A DNA stretch of 64,000 bases from Zelopaecilomyces penicillatus (GCA_005765155.1 VCCP01000006.1:1624501-1688500); one strand, 5' to 3'. Positions 44,105 through 56,700 are shown, counted from the first letter of the stretch. Notes: generated by a model from the sequence alone, not told the origin. Numbers and translations are program-made.

Positions 44105-45939
44105 TCACGTTGTCTTTTCCGCTTGCTGCTGATGGTGATATAGCTCCTCAGCTGAAGTGATACATTGCATGTTGGCGCCAAGCTTGTTAATTGTCTCTTG
44201 CCACTCATCATACTCATCCGAATCAAACACGATTCCACCACCTAAACTGAGTGTTAGCAACTGTTCAATTTTGCATGTTCATTTTTGGGAAGCCCATTGC
44301 AAAACGGTCTGTGGGAAAAATATCAAGGGGGGGATGGGTGTGTGATAGTACTGACCTGCTTGGAGATATGCAACACCATTCTTGACTAGCATTGTGCGGA
44401 GCGCGATGCACGTGTCCATTGCACCATCAAACTCGCCACCCTTTTCATCCAACGTGCCATATCCAAAGTAGCCTACGGCTCCGGCATACACACCACGTTT
44501 CTCTTGCTCCAGCTCGGCGATGAGCTCCATGGCACGAACCTTGGGCGCACCGGATACTGTACCGGCGGGGAAGATGGATCGGAAGGCATCAAACCGCGTC
44601 TGACCAGACCTCAACACACCAGAGACCTGCGAGACGAGGTGCTGGACGTGGCTGAACTTCTCCACCACCATCAGACGGTCTACGCGGACGGTAAAAGGGT
44701 CACCGACCCGGTTGACGTCGTTTCGCGCGAGGTCGACAAGCATGACGTGCTCGGCGCGGTCTTTGAGCGAGCTGCGGAGCTCTGAAGCGAGGCGCTCGTC
44801 GTCCTCTGTTGTCTCGCCTCGCTTGACGGTTCCGGCAATGGGATGTGTGATGATCCTGCCAGCCTCGGATTTGACTAGAAGTTCTGGAGAGGCACCGACT
44901 ATTTGGAAGTCTTTACAGTCAACATAGAACAAATACGGCGAGGGATTGACTGTCCGAAGATGTCGGTAGATGTTGAAGGGGTGCAGGCTTGTGGGGCGTG
45001 CAAACCTCTGCGAAGGCACGGCCTGGATGATATCCCCCTTGACGATGTGCTCCTTGAGCTTGGTTACATGGGCTTCATAGCCCTCGCGGCCAATGTTGGA
45101 CTTGTATTCTTGTCCCAGCCGGATGGGGGCTTGCTTGGGCAGAGGGGTGTCCGGCGAGTTCAGCACGTCCACCAGCTCATTGATCTTTTTGATGGCCTTT
45201 TCGTACTCCTCTTCCAAGCCCTCGAGCCCATTCTGGGGAACATGTACATAGTTAATAACCTTGATGACGCCATAAAACCTATCGAAGGCCACAATGGTAT
45301 CGTAAAGCATAAAGAGGGACTCTGGAATCTGCAGAACATCCTTCATGGGACGTGCTGTTTTGGGCTCGAAGTAGCGCACACAGTCATAGCCGATGTATCC
45401 AATCGCACCACCCGTCAGCGGTGGAAGCTTGAGTCCAGGTACGTGAGCGACAACATGACTGGCGAGCTCGCGCTCGAGCGCGGGCAGGGGATCCGTCTCC
45501 GGCCCGTACCCAGGCCCTGTGACGAGGAGCTTGCGCGGACCGGCGCCGACAAAGCTGTACCGGCCGACTTGCTCGGTAGCTGCGGACTCGAATAGGAACG
45601 AGTACTCCGAGGCATCGGAGGCGGCGGCATGGGCTGAGATCTTTAGGTAGGCAGCAGACGGGGTGATGAGGTCGGAGGAGATCTGGCGGTAAACGGGGAC
45701 GAGAGTGGGTTTGCGGACGGTGTCACTCTGGGGCGGGTTGCTGAGGATGGAACGAACCGTGTCCAGTGACGGTACGAAGCCTTGCTGAGACGAGAAAGTG
45801 TCAGTTTAGGGTGAATTTTGGGGAGAAAGTGGTAAGGGAGAGCATGTAAGAGACAGTAACTGCCATTATCAAAGTGCGCCGATTCGGAGAGAGGGGGAAG
45901 GGGGGACAGAGAGCAGAGCTACACTTACAACGCCCGCCA
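44105..45939 (-). CDS. trpE: Anthranilate synthase component I, 525 aa
   Basis: Converts chorismate and ammonia (from the glutaminase subunit) to anthranilate, the first committed step of tryptophan synthesis. Exons on the minus strand: 45939-45928 (12 nt, MAGV), 45784-44356, 44241-44105. Introns are 143 and 114 bp. Joins give MAGV-QGFVPSLDTVRSIL and VAYLQA-GGGIVFDSDEYDEW. The N-terminal domain carries FLFESA (about residues 67-72), the position of the LLES tryptophan-feedback motif. The C-terminal chorismate-binding domain has KGDIIQAVPSQRFARP, ITHPIAGTVKRG, HVMLVDLARNDVNRVG, IFPAGTVSGAPKVRAM (G416 in SGAPK) and GAVGYFGYG. The ending ITSAEELYHHQQQAEKTT is typical. No glutaminase domain is fused, as expected because fungi carry it on the trpC-type protein. 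A TGACTC near 46203 is a partial match to the Cpc1/Gcn4 site. Confidence 0.97.
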
Positions 45940-47133
45940 TGGCTGAAAGCTGTGCGAGACTTGGTGAGACCCAAAGTTGTAGGGAGAATTAAGGAAGAGT
46001 ACGAGTTGAAAAAAGAAAATAAAACAAAGTGACGGCTAGTGAATTAAAAGGCCAATCCGGCCAGACGAAGCCACTGTAGAAAGATGTAGATTTTTTTCGG
46101 GGAAATGCAGTCAAGTTTCACACGGCGAGTCGCCGTTGAGCGGATCTACCTGTAGCTACCTAGACTTAGTAGGTCATAGTAAACAGGCCCCTACAATTGA
46201 TTGTGACTCCGAGAGGACCCCACCAAGGCCAACCCCCAAGCCCGGTTGCGCAGGAGGGCTTGGAGGGGTAATAATTCCAACCCGGAGCGTAAGCCCATTG
46301 TAAGTCGCTGTGGAGTTTCACTGAAATAAGCCATTGTGCAGTGGGTGTACAGTGGTGTAGGTGTCATTGTTGGCCCCCGCCGTTATAGGCTCGTTGCAGA
46401 CTCCCATTGTAGAGTTAGAAACAGGATAATATACCAGAACGGACATGGCCGGCACCGGCGTGCGAAACGTAAAGCATCTTGCACCACTGCATTCTGGCCC
46501 CCAAAGCGCAAGAAAACACACAAACACTGCACATTAGTAACACTGCTATTACCTAGTGAGGGCCATATTCATTTCAGCTCGTTGCTGTCAAACATCATGG
46601 TGTATCCAGATTAAGAGACGGGCACTTGGCGGGCTAGCTGTGGGCTATGGCCTTGGGACTGTGGCTGCATTTCCACGCCATGACCTGGCGAACATCTGTA
46701 AACGTAGAAATTACTACATGACAAGTTCTTTCCCAACTCACAGATAGAAATAATTACATAAGCTCTTTGTGCCAAGTAATAGAACAACTCTATCCCATGT
46801 CGTGGTTCTACCGATAGTTATGTAGGCGGTGCTTGTGCTGGCGTTATTACTGGTTCGGGGAAATGTTGGCTAGCGTGAGTCCCTGCAGGCTGCAGGGCAG
46901 GTACAGTCACAGTTACAGTGGTGACTATCATGGCCGACAGCCACGCAACACGACAGGTGAACCTCGAATCCACATGCACGCGAATTCACGCCCAGAGTCT
47001 GCCCAGAAACCCGACCCGACGTCATCTGGGTTTGCCAGTCAGGCCAGCTTCAACTACGACAAGCTTCAGAGATTGCTTGTCACCCAGAGACACTCATGGA
47101 AATCCCGCCCTCAGACTCTAAGGTGCTGTGACG
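45940..47133. other. Divergent promoter region, trpE and polymerase iota-like gene
   Basis: 1.2 kb shared by two genes read outward. It includes GTAGCTACCTAGACTTAGTAGG near 46150 and TGACTC at 46203-46208 (six of seven bases of the TGACTCA amino-acid-control site). The ORFs inside are short and unsupported. Confidence 0.5.
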
Positions 47134-49020
47134 ATGTTGGAGCCGGCTATAACCAAGAAGCCACCGAAAAGGAAAGACGACCGAGTTATCGTCCAATTTG
47201 TTTGTCTCGCTCACTTCATTGGCTCTGTTGGCCATGGCCCAGAGCTCCCTTTTTGCTTGAAACTTGGTTAAACTCACCATTCTTCCCAAGGACTACGATT
47301 GTTTCTATGCCCAAGTCTTTGAGAACAAGGACCCTTCATTGAAATCACGGCCGCTGGGCGTCAAACAGAAAAACATCTTGGCCACATGCAACTACAATGC
47401 GCGCAGCCATGGCGTCAAGAAGCTCATGCTCATCACCGAGGCCAAGAAGCTCTGCCCAGAACTCGTTCTCGTTGACGGTGAAGACCTGACGCCATTCCGT
47501 GATGTGAGCAAGACCATGTTTAACTTCCTGAGGCCCTTCTCTTGGAACAATAGAGCCGAACGCCTGGGCTTTGACGAAGTCTTCTTGGGTATGTAATCTT
47601 AGGTATCAGTATGATGGGTTGAAGCCCTGCAGCACTTGGTTGACTCTATTTTAATTCCCTTTCCTCTTCCGTAGACGTTACCGAAGTCGTAGATTACAAT
47701 ATGTTCTGCTTAAACAGAGCAAACTTGGCTGAGTCTTTCTTTCAATTATCCGACAAGGACCCCGAACTAGGGTTCACCTGCGATCTGACCTCCATTGCGG
47801 GTTGTACGACGGGCACGTTGGCTAAAGACAACGACGTGGAGAGCCCTACCTACCTACGTCTCCTGCTCGCCTCTCATTTAGCATTCCATTTACGGACAAA
47901 GCTGGAGCAAGAGTTTGGCTACACATCTACCTGTGGCATTGCTACCAACAAGTTGCTGAGTAAACTTGTTGGCGGTAAACACAAGCCAAGGAACCAGACG
48001 ACGCTTTTGGCTCTCACCGATGAAGACGTGATCTCTTTCATAGATGGACACAAGCTCCGAACTATTCCAGGCATGGGCTTCAAGATCACTCACCTTATAG
48101 AGTCCCACGTTACCGCTCAGGAAATCGATACTGAGCTTCTAGCTTTTGACTCTCTCGTGACGGCTCGTGAAGCTCGCCTTCATCCAGACATCTCGCCCGG
48201 GTTTCTGGAAACGTTGCTCGGCGGTCCTGGATCTGAGAGGAGTATCGGGGCAAGAATATGGGGCCTTCTCCACGGCGTAGATCCCACAGAGGTCAAGGAG
48301 GCCAGCGGTATACCGTCTCAAATCAGCATTGAGGATACATTCAAAGGGCTCGAAACGTTGCCCCGCATCACCGAAGAGCTACACAAGCTGACATGTTCAC
48401 TTATTCGAAGGCTGAGAGTTGATCTCGTCGTCCCCGACAGCAATGCCGACACACCCGAAGGTCAACGGTGGATTGCAAGGCCAAAGACTCTTCGCCTCTC
48501 GTTGAGATCTTGGCCCCGACCAGGATCCACCCAGAGCCAGAGCTTCACCCGTGTGTCTCGTTCAGGGCCGCTTCCGAATCTTGTATTTGATCTAAAAGCC
48601 GACATTGACGATGTTGCGCAGCAGCTCCTCGCAGTAGCATTGTTACCTCTTCTTCGGCGCTTCCAGTTTGAAAAAGGTCACACGTGGAATCTGCAGCTAA
48701 TCAATATCTGTGCTACTAATATGGTAGCTGCGGCTACCGATGACAAGACAGGGGTTGGGAGGGATATTGGAGTTATGTTCAAGCAACAAGACGAGGTTCT
48801 TCGGCCGTGGAGAATTACACCCTTCTCTGACGCTGACCATGATAGTATTGAGACAGGTAACAATATTGCTGAGGATGTTGACGACGATAACGCATTTGAT
48901 GAAACCGGCACGGATGCGTCTTGGGATGCAATGGATAAATCTCGATGCACCACATGCGGCCACTCCATCCCATCTTTTGCCCTGTCTGCGCACCTGAGAT
49001 ACCACGAGCTGGGGAGTTGA
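47134..49020 (+). CDS. Y-family translesion DNA polymerase (polymerase iota-like) with C-terminal UBZ-like finger, 569 aa
   Basis: Nuclear polymerase that copies damaged DNA. Three exons: 47134-47199, 47291-47588, 47675-49020. The start is the first ATG after an in-frame TAA at 47119 and gives KKPPKRKDDRVIVQF-DYDCFYAQVFE; the other join is GFDEVFL-DVTEVVDYN. Metal-binding residues are intact: D23 (with D25) and D117-E118 in GFDEVFLD, equivalent to D7 and D105/E106 of Dpo4. Further landmarks are NYNARSHGVKKLMLITEAKKLCPE (fingers), GIATNKLLSKLVGGKHKP (palm) and LRTIPGMGFK (thumb). The little-finger region follows. The end holds C546-x2-C549-x11-H561-x3-H565 (CTTCGHSIPSFALSAHLRYH), a C2H2 pattern like the UBZ of polymerase eta. 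Assignment to iota rather than eta rests on fungal paralogues recalled from memory and on the lack of eta-specific insertions. Confidence 0.9.
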
Positions 49021-50675
49021 TACGCAACGTGATTGAAGAATGGGGGGATCCACCCAGGAATCAATCGCCCTACGAACATGGTCGTTTTGTTGGCGTGTTT
49101 GTCGGGCTGCAACCCTGCATTTAGCAAAGACAATCTGACGAGGTGCAAACATACAGGGGCAGCAAAATAAAGCAAACTGTTTCGGCCCCACTGGCTTACC
49201 GGCCATGCTTTATACCTGGCCATTTTCTCCTGTCCATAGAAGCGGATATGGAACTCCAATAAGGCGACGTGGTAACACTTACGGGAACCTACAGATCAGC
49301 ACTGGCCTAGTTCGTTGGCGGAAACAGAAGTGAGAGTTGAAGATATGGATGAAGGCAACCCATTAACTGCTGCTTGGTAGAATGAGAGCAACCTGAGGGT
49401 GACTACGAAACATGATGGAAACAATAGATGGCGACTGGATTTATACAGCCGTTCCCTATTAGTAACTGCATGGTCCGTAGCAAGCGCAGGCAAAAACTCC
49501 AACTCTTCAGGCATACCAAATATACTTTTTGGATATTATCTACCATATTTAAGCTACAGGTACCCGTTTGTTTTTGTATACCAAGGTATCCATCGTCAAG
49601 CCACACGGGGGAGGAGACATCGTCCCAGTGCAAAGCGCAGCTCAAGGAGGAGACGAGACAACTTGTGCTTTGAATCTCCTTTTACCGTGAGCCAAGCAGG
49701 TGCCTTCCGCTTGCATTAGCGAGAATCCGATCTATCTTGGGTAGGTAGTCCCAGGCTCCCACCTTGTGATTGTCAACAAAGACGGGGCGAGACGGTTGGT
49801 TGCTTATGAATGGCATGCTGTCTACCTACATGGTAGCTGCTTTCTCTGACTCAGTGAACCGAACCGTCGTATAAGGTAATGAATGGTATCCCATGCCCAG
49901 CTTGGATCTGGAGTATGGGGGAAGAAGTGTTTCACAATGCAAGTTCTCTCCGGCACCTCCTGGGCATTCATCACCCCCATTTGCCCCGTCATCTCGATAG
50001 TGGCACTTGTAATCCTGTATTCCTGTATTCTTGTGGCCTTGTATTGCACTGTTGCACTGTTGCAGCGCGTTTTGCTATGCTATGTTGTCATCGCTAGCAC
50101 CCCTCCCCCTTTTGTCCGACGATCCTGTTCGTCACTTGGCAGCTCGACTGGCTGCCACCTGGCTGCCACTCACTAACATCCTACTCAATATACCGCTCAC
50201 TATGCCACTCAGCAGGGCCTGTTTGTACTTCCCTCTTTCGCCTCTCACTGCTTTCAGTCCTGGATGCGTGCCTCTTCTTCCTGCCTCCTTGAATAACCCC
50301 CCCCCCCGTGGATCATCCGTCACTTCTTCATCTGGCAGGATCCAGTCATCCAGTCTGTCACCCTCACATCACTTGCCGTCCAGTCTTTACCTTCCCTTGG
50401 CCTTTAACTTACTCTCTACTCTACTCTATACGTTTTACCCTTTCATCCAAATTCCTCGCAGTTACGATGCCATACTCCTGCCTGACATCTCATCGCCATC
50501 TCTCCTTTGCTCGAGGCGTTTGCCACCTCCAAAGGATACTGCAATAATCTCGCATTGCAACTTCGAGTTAACACTACTTTGTCCGGCTGTTAAATCTCTG
50601 AAGAACCACTTTCATCAAGTTTTACAACCAACAGATTGAGACCCAGCGCGGTCGTATTGTCCAATATTAGTCGCC
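49021..50675. other. Intergenic and long C/T-rich leader of the DUF726 gene
   Basis: 49021-49800 is nondescript, with one GGTAGGTAG copy near 49740. From about 50090 to 50640 the sequence is pyrimidine-rich with a 9-C run at 50297. The long ORF 50031-50639 is low-complexity P/S/L and interpreted as 5' UTR, not protein. Confidence 0.5.
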
Positions 50676-52861
50676 ATGGTTCGAGGGGGTCGAGGGGGGA
50701 GTCAGAATGCTCCTCATCGTCCGGTTGATCTGACTGGCATCATATCCGTCGCCGAAAGAAATGATCTTGCCACTCTTATCAACTCTATTACCGAGAGAAT
50801 GCATCGGGATATGGTCGACATCTTTGACTCGCCTCCAATTACGCCGATTCAAGACGACCATCATGGCCAAAATCCTTATTACTGGCTTTTGCTGCCGCCT
50901 CATCATGAAAAAGAAAATGCAGTACCCAAAGCTCCGTCTACAATCACAGTTCAGGTTGATGATGTTAGAGCAAACAACAAAGTACATCATGTTATTGAGA
51001 AGGAACAGAAGGAACAGAAGGACCAGGAGGACCAGGAGGACCAGGAGGACTCGGTGACATCTCAGCTTGGCGAGTTAAAGAAAGAAACCAGCGCCTTCTT
51101 TCGCAAATGGCAGGCTAATGTTCTCCAACGCATCAAAGATGTCCATGTAAGCGAGTCGAGTAACAACCGAAATAACCAGCGAGGACGAGGGCGTGGCAGT
51201 AGGGGACCAAGCCGGGGGCGTGGTGGTTACGCTGGTAGATTCAGCCGTGGCCCCCTGACTTTGGCGGCAGGTGTGACAACACTCCTTTCTGTTTCCTCTC
51301 TCGCCACTCAAGGCTTAATTTGTTTATGAAAACCATCATCTACAAGTTTTGGTGCTTTTATCTAACAAGGACATAGGTCCACTGCGAGTACCCTCCACTC
51401 ATGCTGACCGGGAACTAGCCATTCGCTTCCCTCCCGTCCCAAACCCACTGTGGGCCGCTACCCCAGAGAAACGCAGGCTTCTGCTGCATATTTCACTTCT
51501 TATTCTTCTTTCGTTACAAGAATATACAGCAAATTCTCGATTGCTTCTCTTAAACATCACCTCCTCACTAAACCTAACAAGAAAAGTCTACCAGGATGAA
51601 GAGATGCGTGTGGCGCAAGGAATGGCTCAAACTGCCCTCGATACTCCAGCAGATAGCGGTACTAATCCGAAACCCGAAGAGACTAGAGCCTTACGTCGAT
51701 TGAGATCAGGCCATAATAGCTCCAATACCTTTACCAGACTTGCGGCGCCTCTAACAGCGGCTGGAATTGGCACAGCACATGGTGGACTGGGTCTTACCAT
51801 GTCCTCTGCTGCAGGACTTTTAGGGATCATGGCAGAGAATGGTATGTTAATGGGCTCTTTATTCGGCATTAACAGCGCAAAGCCAATGAGCAAGATGTTG
51901 GAAACCTTCTCCCGAGAGATTCCCGACTTTGCCTTCTTGACATTGCACGGAGACACTTGTTCCGAGTACAGTGAAGCGAGGAGTCTATCAGCCGAAAATC
52001 GTCGACTCCGGCTTATCATCGCTATGAGCGGCTGTCTAACTAACGAGGACGATATTGTAAAGCCATGGCGTATCCTAGGCTCTTGTGCTGAGATATTTGT
52101 AACAAGATGGGAAACCTCGGTTCTAATGAATCTTGGAAGCTCACTCGAGACAGTCATCAAGAGTACTGCTTGGAGCAGCGCTAGACTAGAGATCAAGCGT
52201 CGAACAAGTAAGTCAATGTTTCAATTCCACGTAAATCAGGCCGTTAAGTCATATATACTCATCGCAAATCACAGTCTTTTCAAGTCTCACCGAATCCATA
52301 TGGCCAGCACCCTTACTCAAGATCAGCAAGATCATGGACAATCCTTGGAGTGTGGGAATGGTACGTGCTGAGAAAGCCGGTGCTGTTCTTGCCGATGCCA
52401 TAATGCGGCACAAGTTCCAGGGCGACCGTCCGGTTTCTTTGATTGGCTACAGTCTTGCTGCGAGGGCGATTTACGCTTGTCTTATGGTGCTCGCTGAGCG
52501 TCGCCAATTTGGCGTGGTCGATTCAGTTGTCATGATGGGTACTCCAGCGCCTTCAGAGAGCCGAGTATGGTTAACTTTGAAAAGCGTGGTTTGTGGTCGA
52601 CTTGTCAATGTCTATTCGGAGCACGACTACATCCTCGGCTTTCTTTACCGAACATCCAATATCCAGTTTGGTGTTGCTGGTCTGCAGGAAATCCAGGGTG
52701 CACACGGAGTTGAAAATCACATTGTGAAAAGTCTTCCCAAAGGACATCTAAGCTATCAACATTTAACAGGTCAGATCCTCAGGGATATTGGCTGGGAAGA
52801 CCTCCATCAAATTCCATCAATCAGAAAGGGGAACGCGTCCAAATTTGGAGTTGTGAGGTAG
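50676..52861 (+). CDS. DUF726 (TMCO4/Mil1-like) alpha/beta-hydrolase with RGG-rich N-terminus, 670 aa
   Basis: Three exons: 50676-51270, 51377-52207, 52275-52861, joining LTLAA-GPLRVPS and EIKRRT-IFSSLTESIW. The DUF726 core is clear: AGIGTAHGGLGLTMSSAAGL, IMAENGMLMGSLFGI, LRLIIAMSGCLTNEDDIVKP, SVVMMGTPAP and VNVYSEHDYILGFLYRTS. Yeast Mil1 and animal TMCO4 share this hydrolase, with membrane association through the glycine-rich hydrophobic segment. A triad can be proposed: S535 (GYSLAAR), D593 (SEHDYIL), H633 (KGHLSY). The nucleophile elbow is GYSLA where the family usually has GYSLG. The N-terminal 200 residues contain an EQK/DQED repeat (about 110-126) and an RGG tract (RGRGRGSRGPSRGRGGYAGR, about 168-187), unusual for this family. 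The frame stays open for 129 codons after the TAG. Substrate unknown. Confidence 0.88.
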
Positions 52862-53711
52862 GAACCCTCTAGATTTTTGTTGTTTGACAGCCATGAGAAA
52901 GGCCCCTGGCTTCGCGTAAGGAGAGAAGGAAGCGCAGCAGATGCAACAACAGTTGATACTAGCCATTCAGTTGTCTATAAGCTTTCCACGACAATGTTTG
53001 AGAGTACAATGACCAGAATTGAGACAACGCGGTCAAACCGAAAGACCGATTGCTACCAACTTGGCTTGGTTCTGTGTTGTAAACCTTTGCACCTTTACAT
53101 GACGGCTCTATTTTCAAGATGGCCCCCCCTGAGCTACATATCTTCAGTTACACCAATGTTTACCACTCTTACGTCCCGCACGCTCAGATGGAAATTGGAG
53201 TCTAACAGCATTGCTGAAGGCGCGAGCCCTATCGTTTATCAGGGTTGAAATAACAAGAAATATGTAGTCCAATAAACAAACCATTGCTCCCAATGTACAG
53301 GCTGTCTACGACGGTCAATGATATCTGTCCCGCTGCCCGAATGCCGCACACTCCGTGTTTTTCCCCCTTTATCCGTTGTAGCCGAATTGCTTTTGTCCGA
53401 TCCGTTCCCACAATAGATTTACACGCTCATGCTTTAATGTACAGGTTTCAGTCCAGTGGCTCGCAACCAACCCATTTCCATCATAAGGAATCGTTCATGA
53501 AGTTATACAGTACCACGCCCGGGCACTGTAGCGCGGCGATCCGACAGAGCGAGGCGGAAGAGTTCAAGGCAGGCCAGATTAAGCAATAGTCATAGTCCTC
53601 CGTCAGATGATGGCCTGTGTTCCGTCACGATTCATGCAAGTAGATAAATATCAGATTCAGCTGTCGTCTCATTACCAGATTGCGATGCTGCAAAAATTCA
53701 ACAATTCTTCT
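52862..53711. other. Convergent 3' region with in-frame open extension
   Basis: Between the DUF726 stop and the DENN gene stop. 52862-53248 is an open frame in the same phase as the upstream hydrolase, separated only by one TAG. The remainder is unremarkable UTR. Confidence 0.5.
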
Positions 53712-56700
53712 TCATGGTGGAGGAGTGGTGCCCAGCATGCTAGGCACCTGTTTGCGCACAAGACCCCTCGCACCGCGCTGTTCCATGCGCGGCACACCTT
53801 GAATGGCGCGTGGTTCGCGCATAAGAGAGTTATCAAGCCGGGCGGGGATGCGCGTGACAACAGACCTATACTCGCCGGGGAAGTTGCCCTTGGGCAGCGG
53901 CACCGAGGCGGTGCGCCAGACGTGTTCTGACGTGTCGCCCAGGTAGGCGGGGATCTTGCCTCCGGCGCCGCTCCGGGTTGGCGGTGTTATACTCCATGCA
54001 TTGGTCGAGGCGCCATGAGAGGCACGGATGGTGGAGAGCCGCGAGAGACCCGAAGGGATGCCAGAACGGCCGCGGGCCTTCTTGGCCATGATGATTTCGT
54101 CAAATAAGCGGATAGACGACTCTGTGGCTACCTTTGTTTCTCTGTCATGGATGAACTCGTTGAATCCTGTAATGATGATTGGTTAGTCAACGGCATATAA
54201 GGGCGGCAAACAGAAAGGGGCATAAGGTGTCAAGCAAAACGAAAAAAAGAGAGGGGGGGGGGGAGGGGAAGGGTTGGCACATACCCTGCGTTTCCCGCAT
54301 CATGGTAGCATACTCTTGCTGGTCATGTGGGAGACTTTTTATGAAACCATCCATGTCAAACGCATACAGCTGGCCATTGCTCTTCTGCTGCTTCGTAGGC
54401 CGACCCAGGAACTTTCGATATGTATATAGTAGGCTCGCCAGACACCGCACAAAAGCCGCCCTGACTCTGTCCTGGTGAAAAGCCTCCGGACAGACTACAG
54501 ACACAAAGCCCAGACAACGGCCATGGGAGATAGCCTTGCATGCAGTGCACTTATAGAATCCATCACCTTCGGACTTGTCATCACAAACGGTGCATGTGGA
54601 AGACACATCCTGGTTGTTCCAATTGAAGCAGTGGCCCTCGACCCATACAGTCGTCTCAGTATTCTCCACCGGCTGGATCTGCATGTTGGGCATAATAGTT
54701 GATGCAGCCAAGGTTGACTGAGCATACGTTGAAGGCGCGTAACCACCTCCAAAAGATGACTGGGAGTCCATCGACATGGCCGAGATGGACATGTTGGCCT
54801 GGTGGCCATTCAGGAAGGGCAGGCTAGGCCGGTGAACGGGATGGAACTTATCAACGCCGAAGGAGGAACTCCGCCGACCCTTGTCTTCACCAAAATGACC
54901 GGATCGCTTCTCCCTCAGTGTCGCCGTCAGAGCAAATCCAGAGTCGCTTCGAGATAAGGGTGTGGTTGGCATGGGCGGGAAGTTGGTGGAAATAGGTGAC
55001 ACGGATGATTGGGGGCTGGTCTTGCTCTTGCTAGACTTGCTTGTGCCTGGCCGATCTGATTTGCCATTATCCACCAAGCAGCTGGTAAATCCGTTAAATA
55101 TGGGCGTGTGTACTTCGTTTGGAGGATCAGGTTCTGAGAAACTAGATGAGTTTTGAGAAACCCATTTACCCAGTGTGCTGGGTGGGGCGTGCGGAGTGAA
55201 AAGAGAGCCATTCTCGGAGGAGAACGAGTCATATGGAAATGATTCCATTGCATAGGGAGGAGGGCCTGCAGTTACACCGTATCTGAGCTTGTGAGGAGCC
55301 GCCACTTGCAGCAAAGATATTAGCTTCCGACGATGCTGTCGCGGGAGCCGGTGGGGTTGTGTTGTAGCGTCGATAGTATCCTTGTCGAGATCTACGAGGA
55401 CATAGTCATCCTCAGGCAGGTCTATCCGCTCATAACGGCGTTCAACACCGACTATGTAAGGACAAGGAGCCTCCAGTGCAGCTATTAGTCTGGCAGGCAG
55501 AACGGGTATGAAGATACTAGCCCATTTGATGGGATATAACAGGCTCGCGATCGCGTGGCAAGCAAGGTGCAGCATGCTAGTATGAGATGAGAGGAAGATA
55601 ATACGGGACTCTGACATGGCAAATTCGAATAGAGCCACGATATTTTCGAGTGATAGGCATCTGAACAGAGCGTACAGATCAATGGTTCTAGAGCCAGGGA
55701 TTTCATTCAAAGCCTCTTTCCGCGCAAAAAGACGCAGCTCTCGCACGCCCAGCTCTACCTGGGTCTTGGATCCTAATGGACTCACTGCCTCGGTGCAGAG
55801 ATTGACGACGTACCGCTCTAACGGTTGCCATCGTCTAACCTTGGGAGAGCTTGGTGGTACCCGTAGAATAGCACCGTCCGTCATGGGGACCGTAACGGCC
55901 TTGAGCCACTCTTTCCAAAACGACATGTGAGCGGGATCTCTGCCGAGAATACCATAGGCCCTGGGGGCCCACAGTCCACTTTCGCCCGCCGTAAGACCCT
56001 CAATCCTGGAAGCCGCGCCGTGTCTCAACGGCCGTAACATATCTGTCATGAGGGAGATTTTCTCCTCGACACTGCCTATCTCATCCTCTAGTCTGTCTCT
56101 GGCGGGTGACCCAGAGGGGATCGTAGGAAGTTTCGCGAGTAACTGAGACAGGTGCGTCCGTTCTCCAGCTAGACGGATGCCCAGGCTAGCAGCCAATTCT
56201 CGTTCCTCGTTGGACATGTGATTTTGTCGCCACTGCTCGCATTTGTTCTCCACCACTTCGGCTACATCCACGGCCAATGCCGTCCATATAATTATCGTAA
56301 TTCCGTATAATTTGGAGTTGTCATCAGAAGTCATGGTAAACCCGTGCCAAGACGACCGTGGCCGATCATCAGATGAGACAATCTGGATATCGTTGGGGAA
56401 CGCGAACATGGGTACGTAATCGGGAAATCTTCCACGCCGAGCAACTTCCCCGACAGCATCCTTGGGCGGGTATCGATCAAGTAACACCGGTTCAAAGCGT
56501 CTCTTCAATGGATGCATATCGGGATCGGTGTTTAAAGGCTCAGGCGGGGGCATAACGGAGTTGTAATTACTTAACCGCTTTGTGGTCCGTATGGAGGCTG
56601 GGACAGAGTTGTCCATTAGTTGGGTCGTCCTCGCAGAAACTGGTGTCGGAGACATACCGGCTCTGCTAGAAGCAACCTGTCTAACAGACGTGGGTTGCTT

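Noticed and set aside
50031..50639. Plus-strand ORF of 202 codons upstream of the DUF726 gene
   Set aside because: Low-complexity P/S/L translation of a pyrimidine-rich leader; reads as 5' UTR.
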